From: JBBRMW01 sp965246845
GTDB taxonomy: Bacteria > Chloroflexota > Anaerolineae > Aggregatilineales > UBA2796
DNA length: 64,000 bases
Reading direction: 5' to 3'
Assembly: GCA_965246845.1 (NCBI GenBank)
Contig: CBDFFR010000012.1
Span: forward strand, 1,178,001 to 1,242,000
Shown: piece by piece, positions 34,068-43,587 of the stretch
Layout: every line of letters starts with the position of its first letter
Numbering within the stretch: position 1 is the first letter of the stretch
Notes under the pieces: generated by a model
The model's input: the letters and a program-made list of their open reading frames with translations, nothing else
Database searches by the model: none
What the model was told of the DNA's origin: nothing
Made by a program: the position numbers and the translations under genes

Positions 34068-36526
34068 ACACCCATCCGGTTGCGCCGGATCATCTCGCCC
34101 GCTGTCTGCACGGTCGCGGGGACGTAGCCCGGCAGTGGCAAAATGCGCTCGTGCAATGTGTCGATGATCCATTCCTTTTGTGGAAAAAATGCCTCTTCGA
34201 GTTCGGCGGGTGGTGTGATCCAGTTGCGCGCCCCGACAACGGCGGGCGGTGCATCCAGATCATCGAAGCAGAACTCCGCAAGGTTCGAGGCGACGGTGTG
34301 CATAAAGGAGCCGCGTTCACACTGGTCGCTGACGAGCAGCACACGCCCCGTTTTGCGCACGCTCGCGATGAGAGGCTCGTAATTTAGCGGGTTGAGGAAA
34401 CGCAGGTCGATCACCTCCGCGCTTAGATGATGCTGCGTTTGCAATTCCTGCGCGGCGTCGAGCGCGCGGTACAGCGTCGAGCCAAGCGTAAGGATCGTCA
34501 GATCACGGCCTGCGCGCCGGGTCGCGGGTTCGCCCAATGGAACTTCATAATATTCGACCGGGACGCCGCCCGGCACGACCGTCTCCGGCTCCGGGTAAAG
34601 ACGCTGGCTCTCGAAGAAGATCACCGGGTCGGTCCCGCGCAAGGCGAGCGCGAGCATCCCCTTCGCATCGTAAGCCGTCGCTGGGAACATTACCTTGAGG
34701 CCGGGCAGGTGCACGGCGATGCTCGACCAATCCTGCGAGTGCTGCGCGCCATATTTCGCGCCGACCGAGACGCGCAGCACCATCGGCAAGGTAAGTAACC
34801 CACCCGACATGGCCTGCCATTTGCACATCTGGTTGAAAATTTCGTCGCCCGCGCGTCCCATGAAGTCGCAGTACATCAGTTCCGCGACCACGCGCCCGCC
34901 ACTCATCGCGTAGCCGACCGCCGTACCGACAATCGCCGCCTCGCTAATCGGGCTGTTGAACAGACGACGGTAGGGCAGCGCTTCGGTCAGCCCGCGATAG
35001 ACGCCGAACGCACCGCCCCAATCGCGGTTTTCCTCGCCATAGGCCACCATCGTCGGGTCTTCGTAAAAGCGATGGATGATTGCCTCAAAGAGCGCTTCCG
35101 CATAGGTCAGGCTTTTCAGCTTGGGGAGCGCCTTTCCTTCGGCATCCAGCCCGAAACGGTATTTGGCCTGAGTGACGCTCAGGCGCGTCTTCTCGATTGG
35201 AAGCAACACCTCTGGTACACCATCGGCCATGCGGTCGCGATAGGCATTGTTGAACATGAAGCCGCCTATCGTATCGAGGTTTGTATTTACGCGCGGAGAG
35301 CGCTGCGGGTCAATAGCGACTTTGAGAATGCGCGCCAGGCGTTCAGTCATGTCCGCGTGGAACGCTGCAAGCTGGTCGGCGCTCGCGTGCTTGTTCGTCT
35401 GCAAATAGTCACCGTAGCCGAGCAGCGAGTCTTGCTGCCGCCACAGCTCAATTTCCGACTGCTCGCGATAGCTGGACGCATCCGAGGGTGAGTGTCCGCT
35501 GAATCGGTACGTCACGGTATCGAGCAGGACCGGACCCGCGCCGGCGAGCAGCGCTTTCTTTTTGCGTTCGGTCGCGTCCGCGATGGAGAGCGGGTTGTAG
35601 CCGTCCACGCGCTCGGCGTGCATTGCCTCCGGGTTGACGCCGAGACCGACGCGCGCCAGCACGCCCACGCCCATCGTCTCGCCAACGGGTTGCCCACCCA
35701 TGCCATAAAAGTTGTTCATGAAATTGAAAAGGATCGGTAGCCCGCCGCGCTCGTCGCCCCACAGTATCCGGTATTGATCCATAGCGGCGAACATCATGGC
35801 TTCCCAGACCGGACCGCAGCCGAGCGAGGCGTCACCGATATTCGCGATGACGATCCCCGGCTTGTGCTGTACCCGCTTGAAGAGCGCCGCCCCGGTCGCG
35901 ACGGGCGCGGAACCACCAACAATCGCATTGTTCGGCATGATCCCGAACGGCGCGAAGAAAGCGTGCATCGAACCGCCCATGCCCTTGTTGAAGCCGCCTT
36001 CGCGCCCGAATATCTCCGAGAGCGTTGCGTACAGGATATAGGTCAGCGCGAGGTCTTTGGCAGATGCCGCTTTCGGGAAATTCGCCTCGACGATGCGCAG
36101 CGTGTGGCCGCCCATATAGCCTTCGAGGATCGCGAGCAGGTCCGCTTCCGGCAGCTTTTCAATGCTTGAAAGCGCCTTCGCGAGGATTTCCCCATGTGAA
36201 CGGTGCGAGCCGAAGATCATATCGTCGATGTCGAGCGCGGCGCTTTGCCCGACGACCGCGCCTTCCTGCCCGATGCTGAGGTGCGCCGGACCCTTGTGCT
36301 GATATTCGATGCCGCGATACGCGCCTTCCTTCTTGATGTTATCGAGCATCGTCTCGAATTCGCGGATCACGGCCATATCGCGGTACATGCGGACGAGCGC
36401 CGCCGTGCCATACTTTTCGGCTTCGACCTTTGGTTTGCTGACGTAGGCATTGACCGGAATTTTCGGGCTGGTGAGCGAACCGCGCGCACGCACGGCTGCC
36501 GGGTCGATGAGGATGGATTTAGGCAT
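34064..36526 (-). CDS. Fused E1 alpha/beta thiamine-dependent 2-oxoacid dehydrogenase
   Basis: 820 residues combining both subunits of a branched-chain or pyruvate-type dehydrogenase E1. The alpha half (about 1-440) has the TPP-binding block IGDASLGCGPVWEAMMFA and the FNFMNNFYGMG region. The beta half (about 480-800) has LTYAEALFEAI, YGEENRDWGGAFGVYRGL, NSPISEAAIVGTAVGYAM, and the C-terminal LRFLNPLN and LLVSDQCERGSFMH blocks. It catalyses oxidative decarboxylation of a 2-oxo acid feeding a lipoyl E2 not encoded here. I chose the ATG at 36526 because TTGGAG is upstream; the frame to 36601 runs into the IS end. It precedes the APH-like gene. Confidence 0.92.
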   Translation of the reverse strand: MPKSILIDPAAVRARGSLTSPKIPVNAYVSKPKVEAEKYGTAALVRMYRDMAVIREFETMLDNIKKEGAYRGIEYQHKGPAHLSIGQEGAVVGQSAALDIDDMIFGSHRSHGEILAKALSSIEKLPEADLLAILEGYMGGHTLRIVEANFPKAASAKDLALTYILYATLSEIFGREGGFNKGMGGSMHAFFAPFGIMPNNAIVGGSAPVATGAALFKRVQHKPGIVIANIGDASLGCGPVWEAMMFAAMDQYRILWGDERGGLPILFNFMNNFYGMGGQPVGETMGVGVLARVGLGVNPEAMHAERVDGYNPLSIADATERKKKALLAGAGPVLLDTVTYRFSGHSPSDASSYREQSEIELWRQQDSLLGYGDYLQTNKHASADQLAAFHADMTERLARILKVAIDPQRSPRVNTNLDTIGGFMFNNAYRDRMADGVPEVLLPIEKTRLSVTQAKYRFGLDAEGKALPKLKSLTYAEALFEAIIHRFYEDPTMVAYGEENRDWGGAFGVYRGLTEALPYRRLFNSPISEAAIVGTAVGYAMSGGRVVAELMYCDFMGRAGDEIFNQMCKWQAMSGGLLTLPMVLRVSVGAKYGAQHSQDWSSIAVHLPGLKVMFPATAYDAKGMLALALRGTDPVIFFESQRLYPEPETVVPGGVPVEYYEVPLGEPATRRAGRDLTILTLGSTLYRALDAAQELQTQHHLSAEVIDLRFLNPLNYEPLIASVRKTGRVLLVSDQCERGSFMHTVASNLAEFCFDDLDAPPAVVGARNWITPPAELEEAFFPQKEWIIDTLHERILPLPGYVPATVQTAGEMIRRNRMGV

Positions 36527-36589
36527 CAGGTCTCCAACGTCGAACCATTTTCTAAAATCGTCAGAAATTGGCGTGGTGTTACAATCTAA

Positions 36590-37521
36590 GAGCCTATCCA
36601 TAAAAGGAGAGGATTGAAAAAGGGGTATATCCGGTTCAGAATGACTTCACCACAAAGCATCGAAACCGGGATATACCTTGAGCGCGAAGCGTACCACAAA
36701 ACCGAAAAACGTGAACTATTGGAGTGTGCCAGAAGGACTCTGGGAACAGGTCAAGGGACTGCTCCCAGAGGGGAGTGGGCGCGGGCGACCACGCGCGGAT
36801 GCACGAGCGGTATTGAACGGGATATGGTTTGTGTTGTGGACGGGTTGCCAGTGGAAAGCGGTGCAACGCGAATGGTTTGGGGTGTGTAGTTCAAGTCTGC
36901 ATCGCTACTTTCAAGAGTGGCAGCAGGCGGGAGTGTTTGCAACGATGATGCAGGCGATGGTGGAGCTGTATGGCGAGCGAGCAGGTATCGGCTGGGACTG
37001 GCAGAGTATCGACAGTCGCTCATGCGCAGCGCCACTCGGTGGAGAAGCGACCGGCAAGAACCCGACGGACCGTGCCAAGTTGGGGAGCAAAGTGCATCTG
37101 TTGGTGGATGAACACGGCGCGCCGCTGGCGGTCCATGTGACAGCCGCTAACCAGCATGACAAATGGTCTGCCGACGACTTGGTGCTGGCGATTGTTGTCG
37201 AGCGCCCACCCACCGAACAGCACTTGTGTGCTGATAAAGGCTACGACTTCGCCGATGTGCAGCAGTTCGTTCTCCAACAGCACTACGTCCCCCACATCAA
37301 GCATCGCCGACGACGCGGGGAACCGTTTGTGCCAGACTGTCCCATTCCCGGCGAAGCTCGTTATCCCGCACGTCGCTGGGTTATTGAGCGCACTTTCGGC
37401 TGGCTGGTCAAGCGTCGTTCCATCCGTTCACGCTGGATGAAGAAGGCTGCCAATTGGCTTGCCTTTGTTCAATTTGCTTGCGCTCACATCCTTTTCGACT
37501 GCGCCATTTATGGATAGGCTC
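36590..37521 (+). mobile_element. IS5-family insertion sequence, complete
   Basis: 932-base element with perfect 15-base inverted repeats GAGCCTATCCATAAA (36590-36604 and its complement at 37507-37521). It is flanked on both sides by TAA (36587-36589, 37522-37524), a TNA-type target duplication typical of small single-orf IS5-family elements. It contains one intact transposase. The right repeat includes the transposase stop codon. Just before the transposase start lies an imperfect palindrome (about 36623-36677: GGTATATCCGG and CCGGGATATACC), possibly an internal regulatory site. The intact frame and clean ends suggest recent mobility. Confidence 0.9.
36678..37517 (+). CDS. IS5-family transposase
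   Basis: 279 residues. DDE residues are visible in the usual places: DWQSIDSRSCAAP (first D), LCADKGYDFA (second D) and ERTFGWLVKR (E). An N-terminal DUF4096-like region (YWSVPEGLWEQVKGLL, WTGCQWKA) precedes the catalytic domain. A TTG start at 36678 is used because no ATG is in frame upstream within the element. The stop lies in the right inverted repeat. The frame is complete and the protein has normal length, so it may be active. Confidence 0.92.
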   Translation: MSAKRTTKPKNVNYWSVPEGLWEQVKGLLPEGSGRGRPRADARAVLNGIWFVLWTGCQWKAVQREWFGVCSSSLHRYFQEWQQAGVFATMMQAMVELYGERAGIGWDWQSIDSRSCAAPLGGEATGKNPTDRAKLGSKVHLLVDEHGAPLAVHVTAANQHDKWSADDLVLAIVVERPPTEQHLCADKGYDFADVQQFVLQQHYVPHIKHRRRRGEPFVPDCPIPGEARYPARRWVIERTFGWLVKRRSIRSRWMKKAANWLAFVQFACAHILFDCAIYG

Positions 37522-38669
37522 TAAACGAGTCCGGTTGGCTGTTCAGTGACCGCAAGGGAGTCCCGCGCCTGATTACCAGCGACGATGTGCGGCGTGTCGT
37601 CGCCAACTGGCCGGAGTTCGGTGGCGCGATGGTCGAGAAGAAGGCCAAGACGCGCAGCAAGGACCGCTCAACCCGTCTGGGGACAGAAGGTATTTACTTC
37701 AACCCGGCACGGGCAGTCATGCCCATCAAGCTGCTGGTCAGAGTCGGGAACATGCTCAAGGAACGCGCCTTCGATGTTCCTGACAACGGGGTAGTCAGAG
37801 CAGCGCGTGAGTACGCACTCAACCGCATTACCTACTGCGCGCATTGCGAGAAGCTGGCCGCCGAGCAGAACAACCCGAAGCTGCGCACAACCTTGAGCGG
37901 TAATCAGCAGAATGATAAATTGCGCTATCGTCACAAAGGCGGCGTGAAATGCGGTTGCACCAACCGTTCTGTGCCGCTTGCAGTGTACGAACACGACTTC
38001 GGGCGGCTGCTTACACTATTGACGATTGCGGACGACAAGTTGAACCTGCTGACCGAGCTGGGTATCCAGATGCAGAAAGGTCGCGCCGGAATTGCTCAAG
38101 ACGCTGACATCGAGAAGGAGAAGCAAGAGGCTATAGCGCTGTGTCAACGTCGCATTGATGCAGCCATCAACCTCTACGGTGATGGACGCATCAGCCGCGA
38201 GGACTACCTGCGGCGTGTAGACAAGAACGAGCGCGAGATCGCGCATTGGGAGTCGCGTACAACGGACACGCAAAAAGCCGCAATGGATTTGGCACTGGTG
38301 GTGAACGCGGTCAACCAGATTGTACGAGTGTGGGACGGCAGCAACGAAAAAGCCAAGCAGGACTTCGTTCGCGTGCTGTTCACGTCTATCACCTACGACC
38401 TAGACACACGCCGCATCGTCGACTTCAAGCTAAAGCCGTGGGCTGACCAGTTCCTCGTGCTACGCGCAAATTTGTATGTCGATCAAAACCGCAAAAGTGA
38501 AGAAAATCCGATGGTTGACGCAGAAAATAAAAATGCCCCACACCGTAAAGGCATGGAGCAGGCTTTGCCCCTATCGGGTGTTTGGGGCGCAATCGGGTTC
38601 TACCCTTGTGTGGTTACGCGAAGCCGAGCAGGTCATCTTGTGGTACTTATACGCACCCAAGCCGCGTAA
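37518..38669 (+). pseudogene. Serine recombinase C-terminal remnant
   Basis: Directly after the transposase stop, the same frame continues with NESGWLFSDRKGVPRLI, the recombinase domain of large serine recombinases, and runs 383 codons to 38669. The zinc-ribbon cysteines follow (YCAHCEKLA and VKCGC) with a long coiled-coil stretch (about residues 170-230, counted from an ATG at 37587). The catalytic resolvase domain is missing: left of the IS lies only the promoter region of the E1 gene. Because the IS has a target duplication, the truncation may predate the insertion. A start at 37587 would give 360 residues, but such a piece would be inactive. Confidence 0.8.
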
Positions 38670-38802
38670 GCTCACAACTGCCGAACGCAACGAGCAAATT
38701 CGACAGCGCCATACAGCAGGTGAATCGTACTCGGATTTGGCGAAGGTATTTGGTCTCAGCTCGCAAAGAGTCGGTCAAATCATCCATCGGCGACACCACT
38801 GA
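38533..38802 (+). CDS. Small helix-turn-helix protein (sigma region 4-like)
   Basis: About 89 residues from an ATG at 38533, overlapping the recombinase remnant in another frame. The C-terminal half (TTAERNEQIRQRHTAGESYSDLAKVFGLSSQRVGQIIHRR) is a convincing sigma-70 region 4-type helix-turn-helix. The N-terminal half is not recognised. The start is uncertain (open to 38476). It may be a real small regulator of the degraded mobile element, or the displaced end of the recombinase gene. Confidence 0.5.
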   Translation: MPHTVKAWSRLCPYRVFGAQSGSTLVWLREAEQVILWYLYAPKPRKLTTAERNEQIRQRHTAGESYSDLAKVFGLSSQRVGQIIHRRHH

Positions 38803-38870
38803 TCTCAGTGCCGCGTTAATTTACAGCAAAATGTTCAGTGAAGATAGTCGGTTCCTTTAAACTAAAAACC

Positions 38871-38912
38871 GCGCTGAAAAATAAAATTGGCGGGAGATGC
38901 ACTCCCGCCAAT
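38871..38912 (-). terminator. Rho-independent terminator of the ammonium transporter gene
   Basis: Read on the minus strand, the hairpin ATTGGCGGGAG / CTCCCGCCAAT (38886-38912, short loop) is followed by a T-rich stretch (TTTATTTTT). It sits 24 bases after the amt stop at 38936. Confidence 0.85.
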
Positions 38913-38935
38913 AAGTAAATGCTATTGTGTAGCCG

Positions 38936-40414
38936 TTAGTCTCCCGTACTCGGCAGCACCTGTCCTTTGAGTGCGACGCTTGATGAGATCGGAGCCGGCG
39001 GACGCACATCGGGCATGACCGTTGCACCGTGTTCAAAGTCGTCGATGAAGATGTTGACGTCATCCACGACCTTGCTGACACGCAAGCGCCCAATCGCTTT
39101 CAACGCCCCGAACATGACGAAGGCGAACACCGCAGTAAAGGCTACGGTAGCCAGTGAGCCGATGAACTGCACACCGAGCAATGCCGGACCACCGCCAAGC
39201 AGCAGCCCCGCCCGGGTCGCCACGTCCACGCCTGTCGGTGCGAAGGTCAACCCCGGCTGTCCGAGCAGACCGATAGCCAGTGTTCCCCAGATGCCGCACG
39301 CAGCATGGACTGCGAACGCACCCACCGGGTCATCGATGCGCGCCCGCTCCACCATTTCCGCTGCGAAGATGACGACACCACCCGCGATCACGCCGATGAG
39401 CAGCGCATGTTGTGGCGTCACGTATGCGCAGCCTGCGGTGATTGCGACCAGACCTGCCAACGAGCCGTTGAGCGTATAGATCAGATCCCATTTTTTGGAG
39501 CGGAAATACTGGATGAACATGCAGGAGATCGTCGCGCCCGCCGCACCGAGCGTCGTATTGAGCGTCACGAGGCCAATCAGCCCCGTATTGCTGGTCCCCA
39601 GGGTCGAACCAGGATTGAACCCGTACCAGCCGAACCACAGGATCATCGTGCCGATGGTCGCAAGGCCGAGATTGTGCGCGCTTTGTAGTGGCATCCACTT
39701 CCCACCCGGACCAATACGCATTGCGCGTGGTCCAAGCATTATTGCTCCAACAATCGCCGTGACGCCGCCGACGGTATGAACGACAGTGCTCCCCGCAAAG
39801 TCGTGGAAGCCCTGCTGCGCGAGCCAGCCGCCGCCCCAAATCCAGTGAACAACAATTGGATAGCTGATCGCGCCCATGATCGCGCTGTAGATCAGATCGC
39901 CCACGTAATCCGTGCGTTCGGCCATCGCGCCCGTCGTAATCGTGCTTGCCGTCGCCGCAAACGCGAACTGGAAGAAGAAGAACGTCAGTGTATCAAGCGT
40001 GGGGTACGCGCCGAACTTGGCATAAGTCACTGCGCCGTCCTTGAAGGTCATGGCGCTGCTGAGAAAGAAGTTATCGGTCCCGATCAACCCACCCGCCGTT
40101 GTACCAAAGGCGATGCCGAAACCCACGGCCCAGAATGCGACTGCTGTAATGCCGGCATCAATGAAGTTTTCCAGCAGTGCGTTGACCGCGCTCGTCTGGC
40201 GAATGAGTCCGGTCTCCAGCATGGCGAAGCCTGTCTGCATGAAGAACACCAAAAAGCCCGTCAACAAGACCCATACGGTATCGACCGACGATTGCGAGGC
40301 TGCGGCGGGTGCGGCCCCCTGTGCGTGCGCTGTTGTGCCGAATACGGCCAGAATAATTGAGGCGATACCGACGGCCAGCAGGCGCGGCACAACGCGATTC
40401 CGTTTTCTTCTCAT
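38936..40414 (-). CDS. amt: Ammonium transporter, Amt family
   Basis: 492-residue inner-membrane ammonium channel. From the ATG at 40414 there is a signal peptide-like start (MRRKRNRVV to GTTAHAQG), then about eleven membrane helices. GFAMLETGL, DFAGSTVVHTVGG (first conserved His) and FAVHAACGIWGTLAIGL (second pore His) are Amt hallmarks, as is WFGWYGFNPGS. An upstream in-frame ATG at 40435 overlaps GGGGGTG, which is better used as the ribosome binding site for 40414. The cytosolic tail (IDDFEHGATVM) is a typical PII-contact region. Divergent from the Mrp operon; glutamine synthetase lies 8 kb away and may share nitrogen control (inference). Confidence 0.94.
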   Translation of the reverse strand: MRRKRNRVVPRLLAVGIASIILAVFGTTAHAQGAAPAAASQSSVDTVWVLLTGFLVFFMQTGFAMLETGLIRQTSAVNALLENFIDAGITAVAFWAVGFGIAFGTTAGGLIGTDNFFLSSAMTFKDGAVTYAKFGAYPTLDTLTFFFFQFAFAATASTITTGAMAERTDYVGDLIYSAIMGAISYPIVVHWIWGGGWLAQQGFHDFAGSTVVHTVGGVTAIVGAIMLGPRAMRIGPGGKWMPLQSAHNLGLATIGTMILWFGWYGFNPGSTLGTSNTGLIGLVTLNTTLGAAGATISCMFIQYFRSKKWDLIYTLNGSLAGLVAITAGCAYVTPQHALLIGVIAGGVVIFAAEMVERARIDDPVGAFAVHAACGIWGTLAIGLLGQPGLTFAPTGVDVATRAGLLLGGGPALLGVQFIGSLATVAFTAVFAFVMFGALKAIGRLRVSKVVDDVNIFIDDFEHGATVMPDVRPPAPISSSVALKGQVLPSTGD

Positions 40415-40708
40415 GAGATGCACCCCCAAATGCAATGTCTTTGGTCAACATATCCAGTGTACTTGATACAATTTTGAGATATATATTCATTCCGAACGAA
40501 TTTATTATGCAAGTTTTCGGCAAACTGTACAACGCAGGTGCTTTTGAACGAATTTTAACAGTTCTTTCATAATGCAGATGTGCGATGCGCGCTCCTTTAG
40601 TAGGCTCCGTTAAATCGTATATGTGCAAATTGCATAATCTTTGCCGCTTCGATAGCGATAGAATATCTTTCCCAGGCAGGATTATTGGATTGTTGATGGT
40701 CTGAACTT
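40415..40708. promoter_or_regulatory. Divergent intergenic region between amt and the mrp operon
   Basis: About 294 bases, AT-rich relative to neighbours, holding both promoters. A direct repeat GAACGAATTT occurs at 40494-40503 and 40546-40555, 52 bases apart (about five helical turns), a spacing often used by regulators. I see no convincing full promoter hexamer pair and no gene. Confidence 0.45.
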
Positions 40709-43585
40709 ATGGAACTCGCGCTCGTAAATGCTGCGCCATTCGCGCTGGCACTGATCATCCCGCCATTGGGCATCCGGCTCCGCAAGTCGCTGTTGGGGTG
40801 GGGTGTTGCCGCGCTGCTCGCCACGCTGTTCGCCATACTATATCTTCACTTGCCCGCGCTGAATACAGACGGGGTATTCACGGTTTCGGTTCCCTGGGTC
40901 CCCGCGCTCAATCTATCGCTCTCGCTCTATCTGGACAATCTATCGCTCGTTTTCGCGTTGCTCATCACCGGAATGGGTTCGCTGGTCGCGCTCTATGCCG
41001 CCTATTATTTTGAAGATACAGCCAGTCTGGTGCGCTTCTATCGGCTGCTGCTCGTGTTCATGGGCGGCATGTTGGGATTGGTGCTTTCGGGCAACCTATT
41101 CACGCTGTTCATCGGGTGGGAAATCACGAGCATCGCCTCGTTTTTCCTGATCAGCTTCACTGGTCAGGATGAAAACGCGCGACGTGGCGCATTACAGGCG
41201 CTGATTGTGACTGCGGGCGGCGGGCTGGCGCTCTTGCTGGGGCTGTCGCTGCTCGGCACAGCGGCGGGTTCGTTTGAACTCTCCGCGATCCTGAGCCGGG
41301 GCGACGTGCTGCGTTCACATCCGTACTATAGCGCGTTCGCGATACTGATCTTTATTGGATGTTTCAGCAAAAGCGCACAATGGCCGCTGCATTTCTGGCT
41401 GCCCGGTGCGATGACCGCCCCGACACCCGCGAGCGCCTATCTACACTCGGCTACGATGGTGAAGGCGGGAATTTATCTGCTGCTACGGCTCTATCCGGTG
41501 CTGGGTGACACGCCGCTCTGGGAGACAGCACTCATCGGGGTCGGCCTCACGACCATGCTTGTCGGTGCGCTGCTCGCCATTCGTCAATATGACTTAAAGG
41601 CGTGCCTCGCTTATTCGACAATCAGCCAGTTGGGGGCGCTCGTCGCACTGATCGGCTTGCCGCACCGTGAAGGGCTGCTCGCCGCAATGCTCGGCATATT
41701 GGCACACGCGCTTTACAAAGCGGCCTTGTTCCTGATTGCCGGAACTATCGAACACAGCACCGGCACGCGGGACTTACGCAAACTGGGCGGGCTGTATGCG
41801 CAATTGAAGCCGCTCGCGATCATTGCGGTGATCGCAGGCTTGAGTATGGCCGGGCTGCCGCCGCTGTTTGGCTTCGTCGCGAAGGAGAGCCTGCTCGACG
41901 CGATGTTGAAGGCTTCAAGCCCACCCGGTATTGCTATCGTGACGGTCAGCGCCTTGCTTATGGTGACGATGGCCGCTATTTTCGTGTGGGATGTCTTCTT
42001 TCAGCCTGTAACGGATCACACGCCGGACCATATTCACACGCCTGCCGCTGGGTTGCTCATCGCGCCAGGTCTGCTCGTAGCACTCTCACTTGTGAGCGGG
42101 CTTTTGCTCAATCAAGTGGCAAGACCGCTACTCTTGCCATTTGTTGGCGATTCGGGGTTGAAGCTGTGGCATGGGTTCAATTCGCCCTTGCTGTTGAGCG
42201 CAGTCGCGATTGCGGGCGGATTGACCGTGTTCACTTTACGGAAGCAGTGGCGCGCGTGGCGCTGGCCTGTGTTGCCTTCCGGCATGGCGGTCTATCAGCG
42301 TGTCATTCAAACTATCGAAGCGTTTGCAGATGTCGTGCTTTCTTCGCAAAACGGCAAACTCCGCTACTATCTCGGCGCGATTATCGGCGCGGTGGTGCTG
42401 CTCATGACAACTGCCGGGTTGACGCATCTGAGTTATAGCGTGAGATCGATAGAATTCACGAGCAGTGTAGATTTGCTGCGCGCTGTGTTGCTCGCCCTGA
42501 CCATCGGTGCGACATTCGTTTCGATATTGTTCCGGCGTCACCTGCTTGCGGCACTGTCGCTCGGCGTGGCGGGCTACAGCGTGGGTGGCCTGTTCCTGCT
42601 CGAACCCGCGCCGGATGTAGCGCTCGTACAATTCCTGGTGGAAACGCTGGGGACCGTCCTAGTGATCGTGATGCTCGGCAAGATCAGCGCCCGCGAGCGG
42701 CAGCAGGTCATAGATAATCTGTGGAAACAACCGCGCAGTGGCGTGATACGCGATGCGGCACTGGCGGCGCTGGTCGGGGTTGGGGTCGGCGTGTTTTCGT
42801 TGGCAGCAGTGCTGAATCGTCCGACACGCGACACAATCACGCTATGGCATATCCAGAACTCGGAACCGCTGGTCGGTTCGACCGATATTGTCGCGGCCAT
42901 TGTGACCGACTTTCGGGGAATGGATACCGTCATCGAGATCACGGTCTTCGGCATGGCCGCGCTCGGCGTCCTGACGCTTCTCTCCACACCGGAGCCAGGA
43001 CGCACTATTCAGTTTTCTGCCGGGCGGGTCTTGCAGAGCCTTCGTTCGCGCGGTCTGGCTGCGCCCGCATCGACTGCCGCCGAAATGGAAGTGGTCGATC
43101 CGCAGTTCAAGCGCGAAATGGAAGCCTTCCTCGCGGAGCGCAGCCGATCCGCGCTTTCAACGCCGCTCACGCGCGTGGTCGCGACGGCGCTGCTGCCTTT
43201 CGCGCTGCTTATCGCGCTTTCGCATATCGCGTATGGAGCAGGCGCGCCGGGTGATGGGTTTACAGCGGGTGTGGTGAGCGGGCTGGGCGTGGCGGTGTGG
43301 TATGTCGTCTTCGGCTACGATGAGGCCAAGCGTCGGCTGCGCTGGCTACATCCGGTCCGGCTGATTGGCGTGGGAATCGGACTGGCGATTTTGAATGCGG
43401 CGATTCCGCTCCTGTTTGGTGCGCCATTCCTCACTACCACGCAGTTCAAAGCGCTATGGCTCCCCGCCGGGTTGCATCTGACATCGACTTCGTTCTTTGA
43501 AACCGGAATTTTCCTATCGGTGCTGGGCGGCTCAGCGCTCATTTTGGAAACGATAGCGCATCCGCAAGAAGTGGAGGCATTGTAG
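40709..43585 (+). CDS. mrpA: Mrp-type Na+/H+ antiporter subunit A fused to subunit B
   Basis: 958-residue inner-membrane subunit. The first two-thirds is the NuoL-like MrpA antiporter core, with GWEITSIASFFLISF, HFWLPGAMTAPTPASAYLHSATMVKAG and HALYKAALFL (the Lys/Glu/His channel residues of this family). The last 140 residues (PFALLIALSHIAYGAGAPGD to the end) are the MrpB domain (FETGIFLSVLGG), so A and B are fused as in group-2 Mrp systems. The complex expels Na+ in exchange for protons. It leads a tight cluster C-D-E-F-G with gaps of two bases or overlaps. Confidence 0.93.
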   Translation: MELALVNAAPFALALIIPPLGIRLRKSLLGWGVAALLATLFAILYLHLPALNTDGVFTVSVPWVPALNLSLSLYLDNLSLVFALLITGMGSLVALYAAYYFEDTASLVRFYRLLLVFMGGMLGLVLSGNLFTLFIGWEITSIASFFLISFTGQDENARRGALQALIVTAGGGLALLLGLSLLGTAAGSFELSAILSRGDVLRSHPYYSAFAILIFIGCFSKSAQWPLHFWLPGAMTAPTPASAYLHSATMVKAGIYLLLRLYPVLGDTPLWETALIGVGLTTMLVGALLAIRQYDLKACLAYSTISQLGALVALIGLPHREGLLAAMLGILAHALYKAALFLIAGTIEHSTGTRDLRKLGGLYAQLKPLAIIAVIAGLSMAGLPPLFGFVAKESLLDAMLKASSPPGIAIVTVSALLMVTMAAIFVWDVFFQPVTDHTPDHIHTPAAGLLIAPGLLVALSLVSGLLLNQVARPLLLPFVGDSGLKLWHGFNSPLLLSAVAIAGGLTVFTLRKQWRAWRWPVLPSGMAVYQRVIQTIEAFADVVLSSQNGKLRYYLGAIIGAVVLLMTTAGLTHLSYSVRSIEFTSSVDLLRAVLLALTIGATFVSILFRRHLLAALSLGVAGYSVGGLFLLEPAPDVALVQFLVETLGTVLVIVMLGKISARERQQVIDNLWKQPRSGVIRDAALAALVGVGVGVFSLAAVLNRPTRDTITLWHIQNSEPLVGSTDIVAAIVTDFRGMDTVIEITVFGMAALGVLTLLSTPEPGRTIQFSAGRVLQSLRSRGLAAPASTAAEMEVVDPQFKREMEAFLAERSRSALSTPLTRVVATALLPFALLIALSHIAYGAGAPGDGFTAGVVSGLGVAVWYVVFGYDEAKRRLRWLHPVRLIGVGIGLAILNAAIPLLFGAPFLTTTQFKALWLPAGLHLTSTSFFETGIFLSVLGGSALILETIAHPQEVEAL

Positions 43586-43587
43586 AG

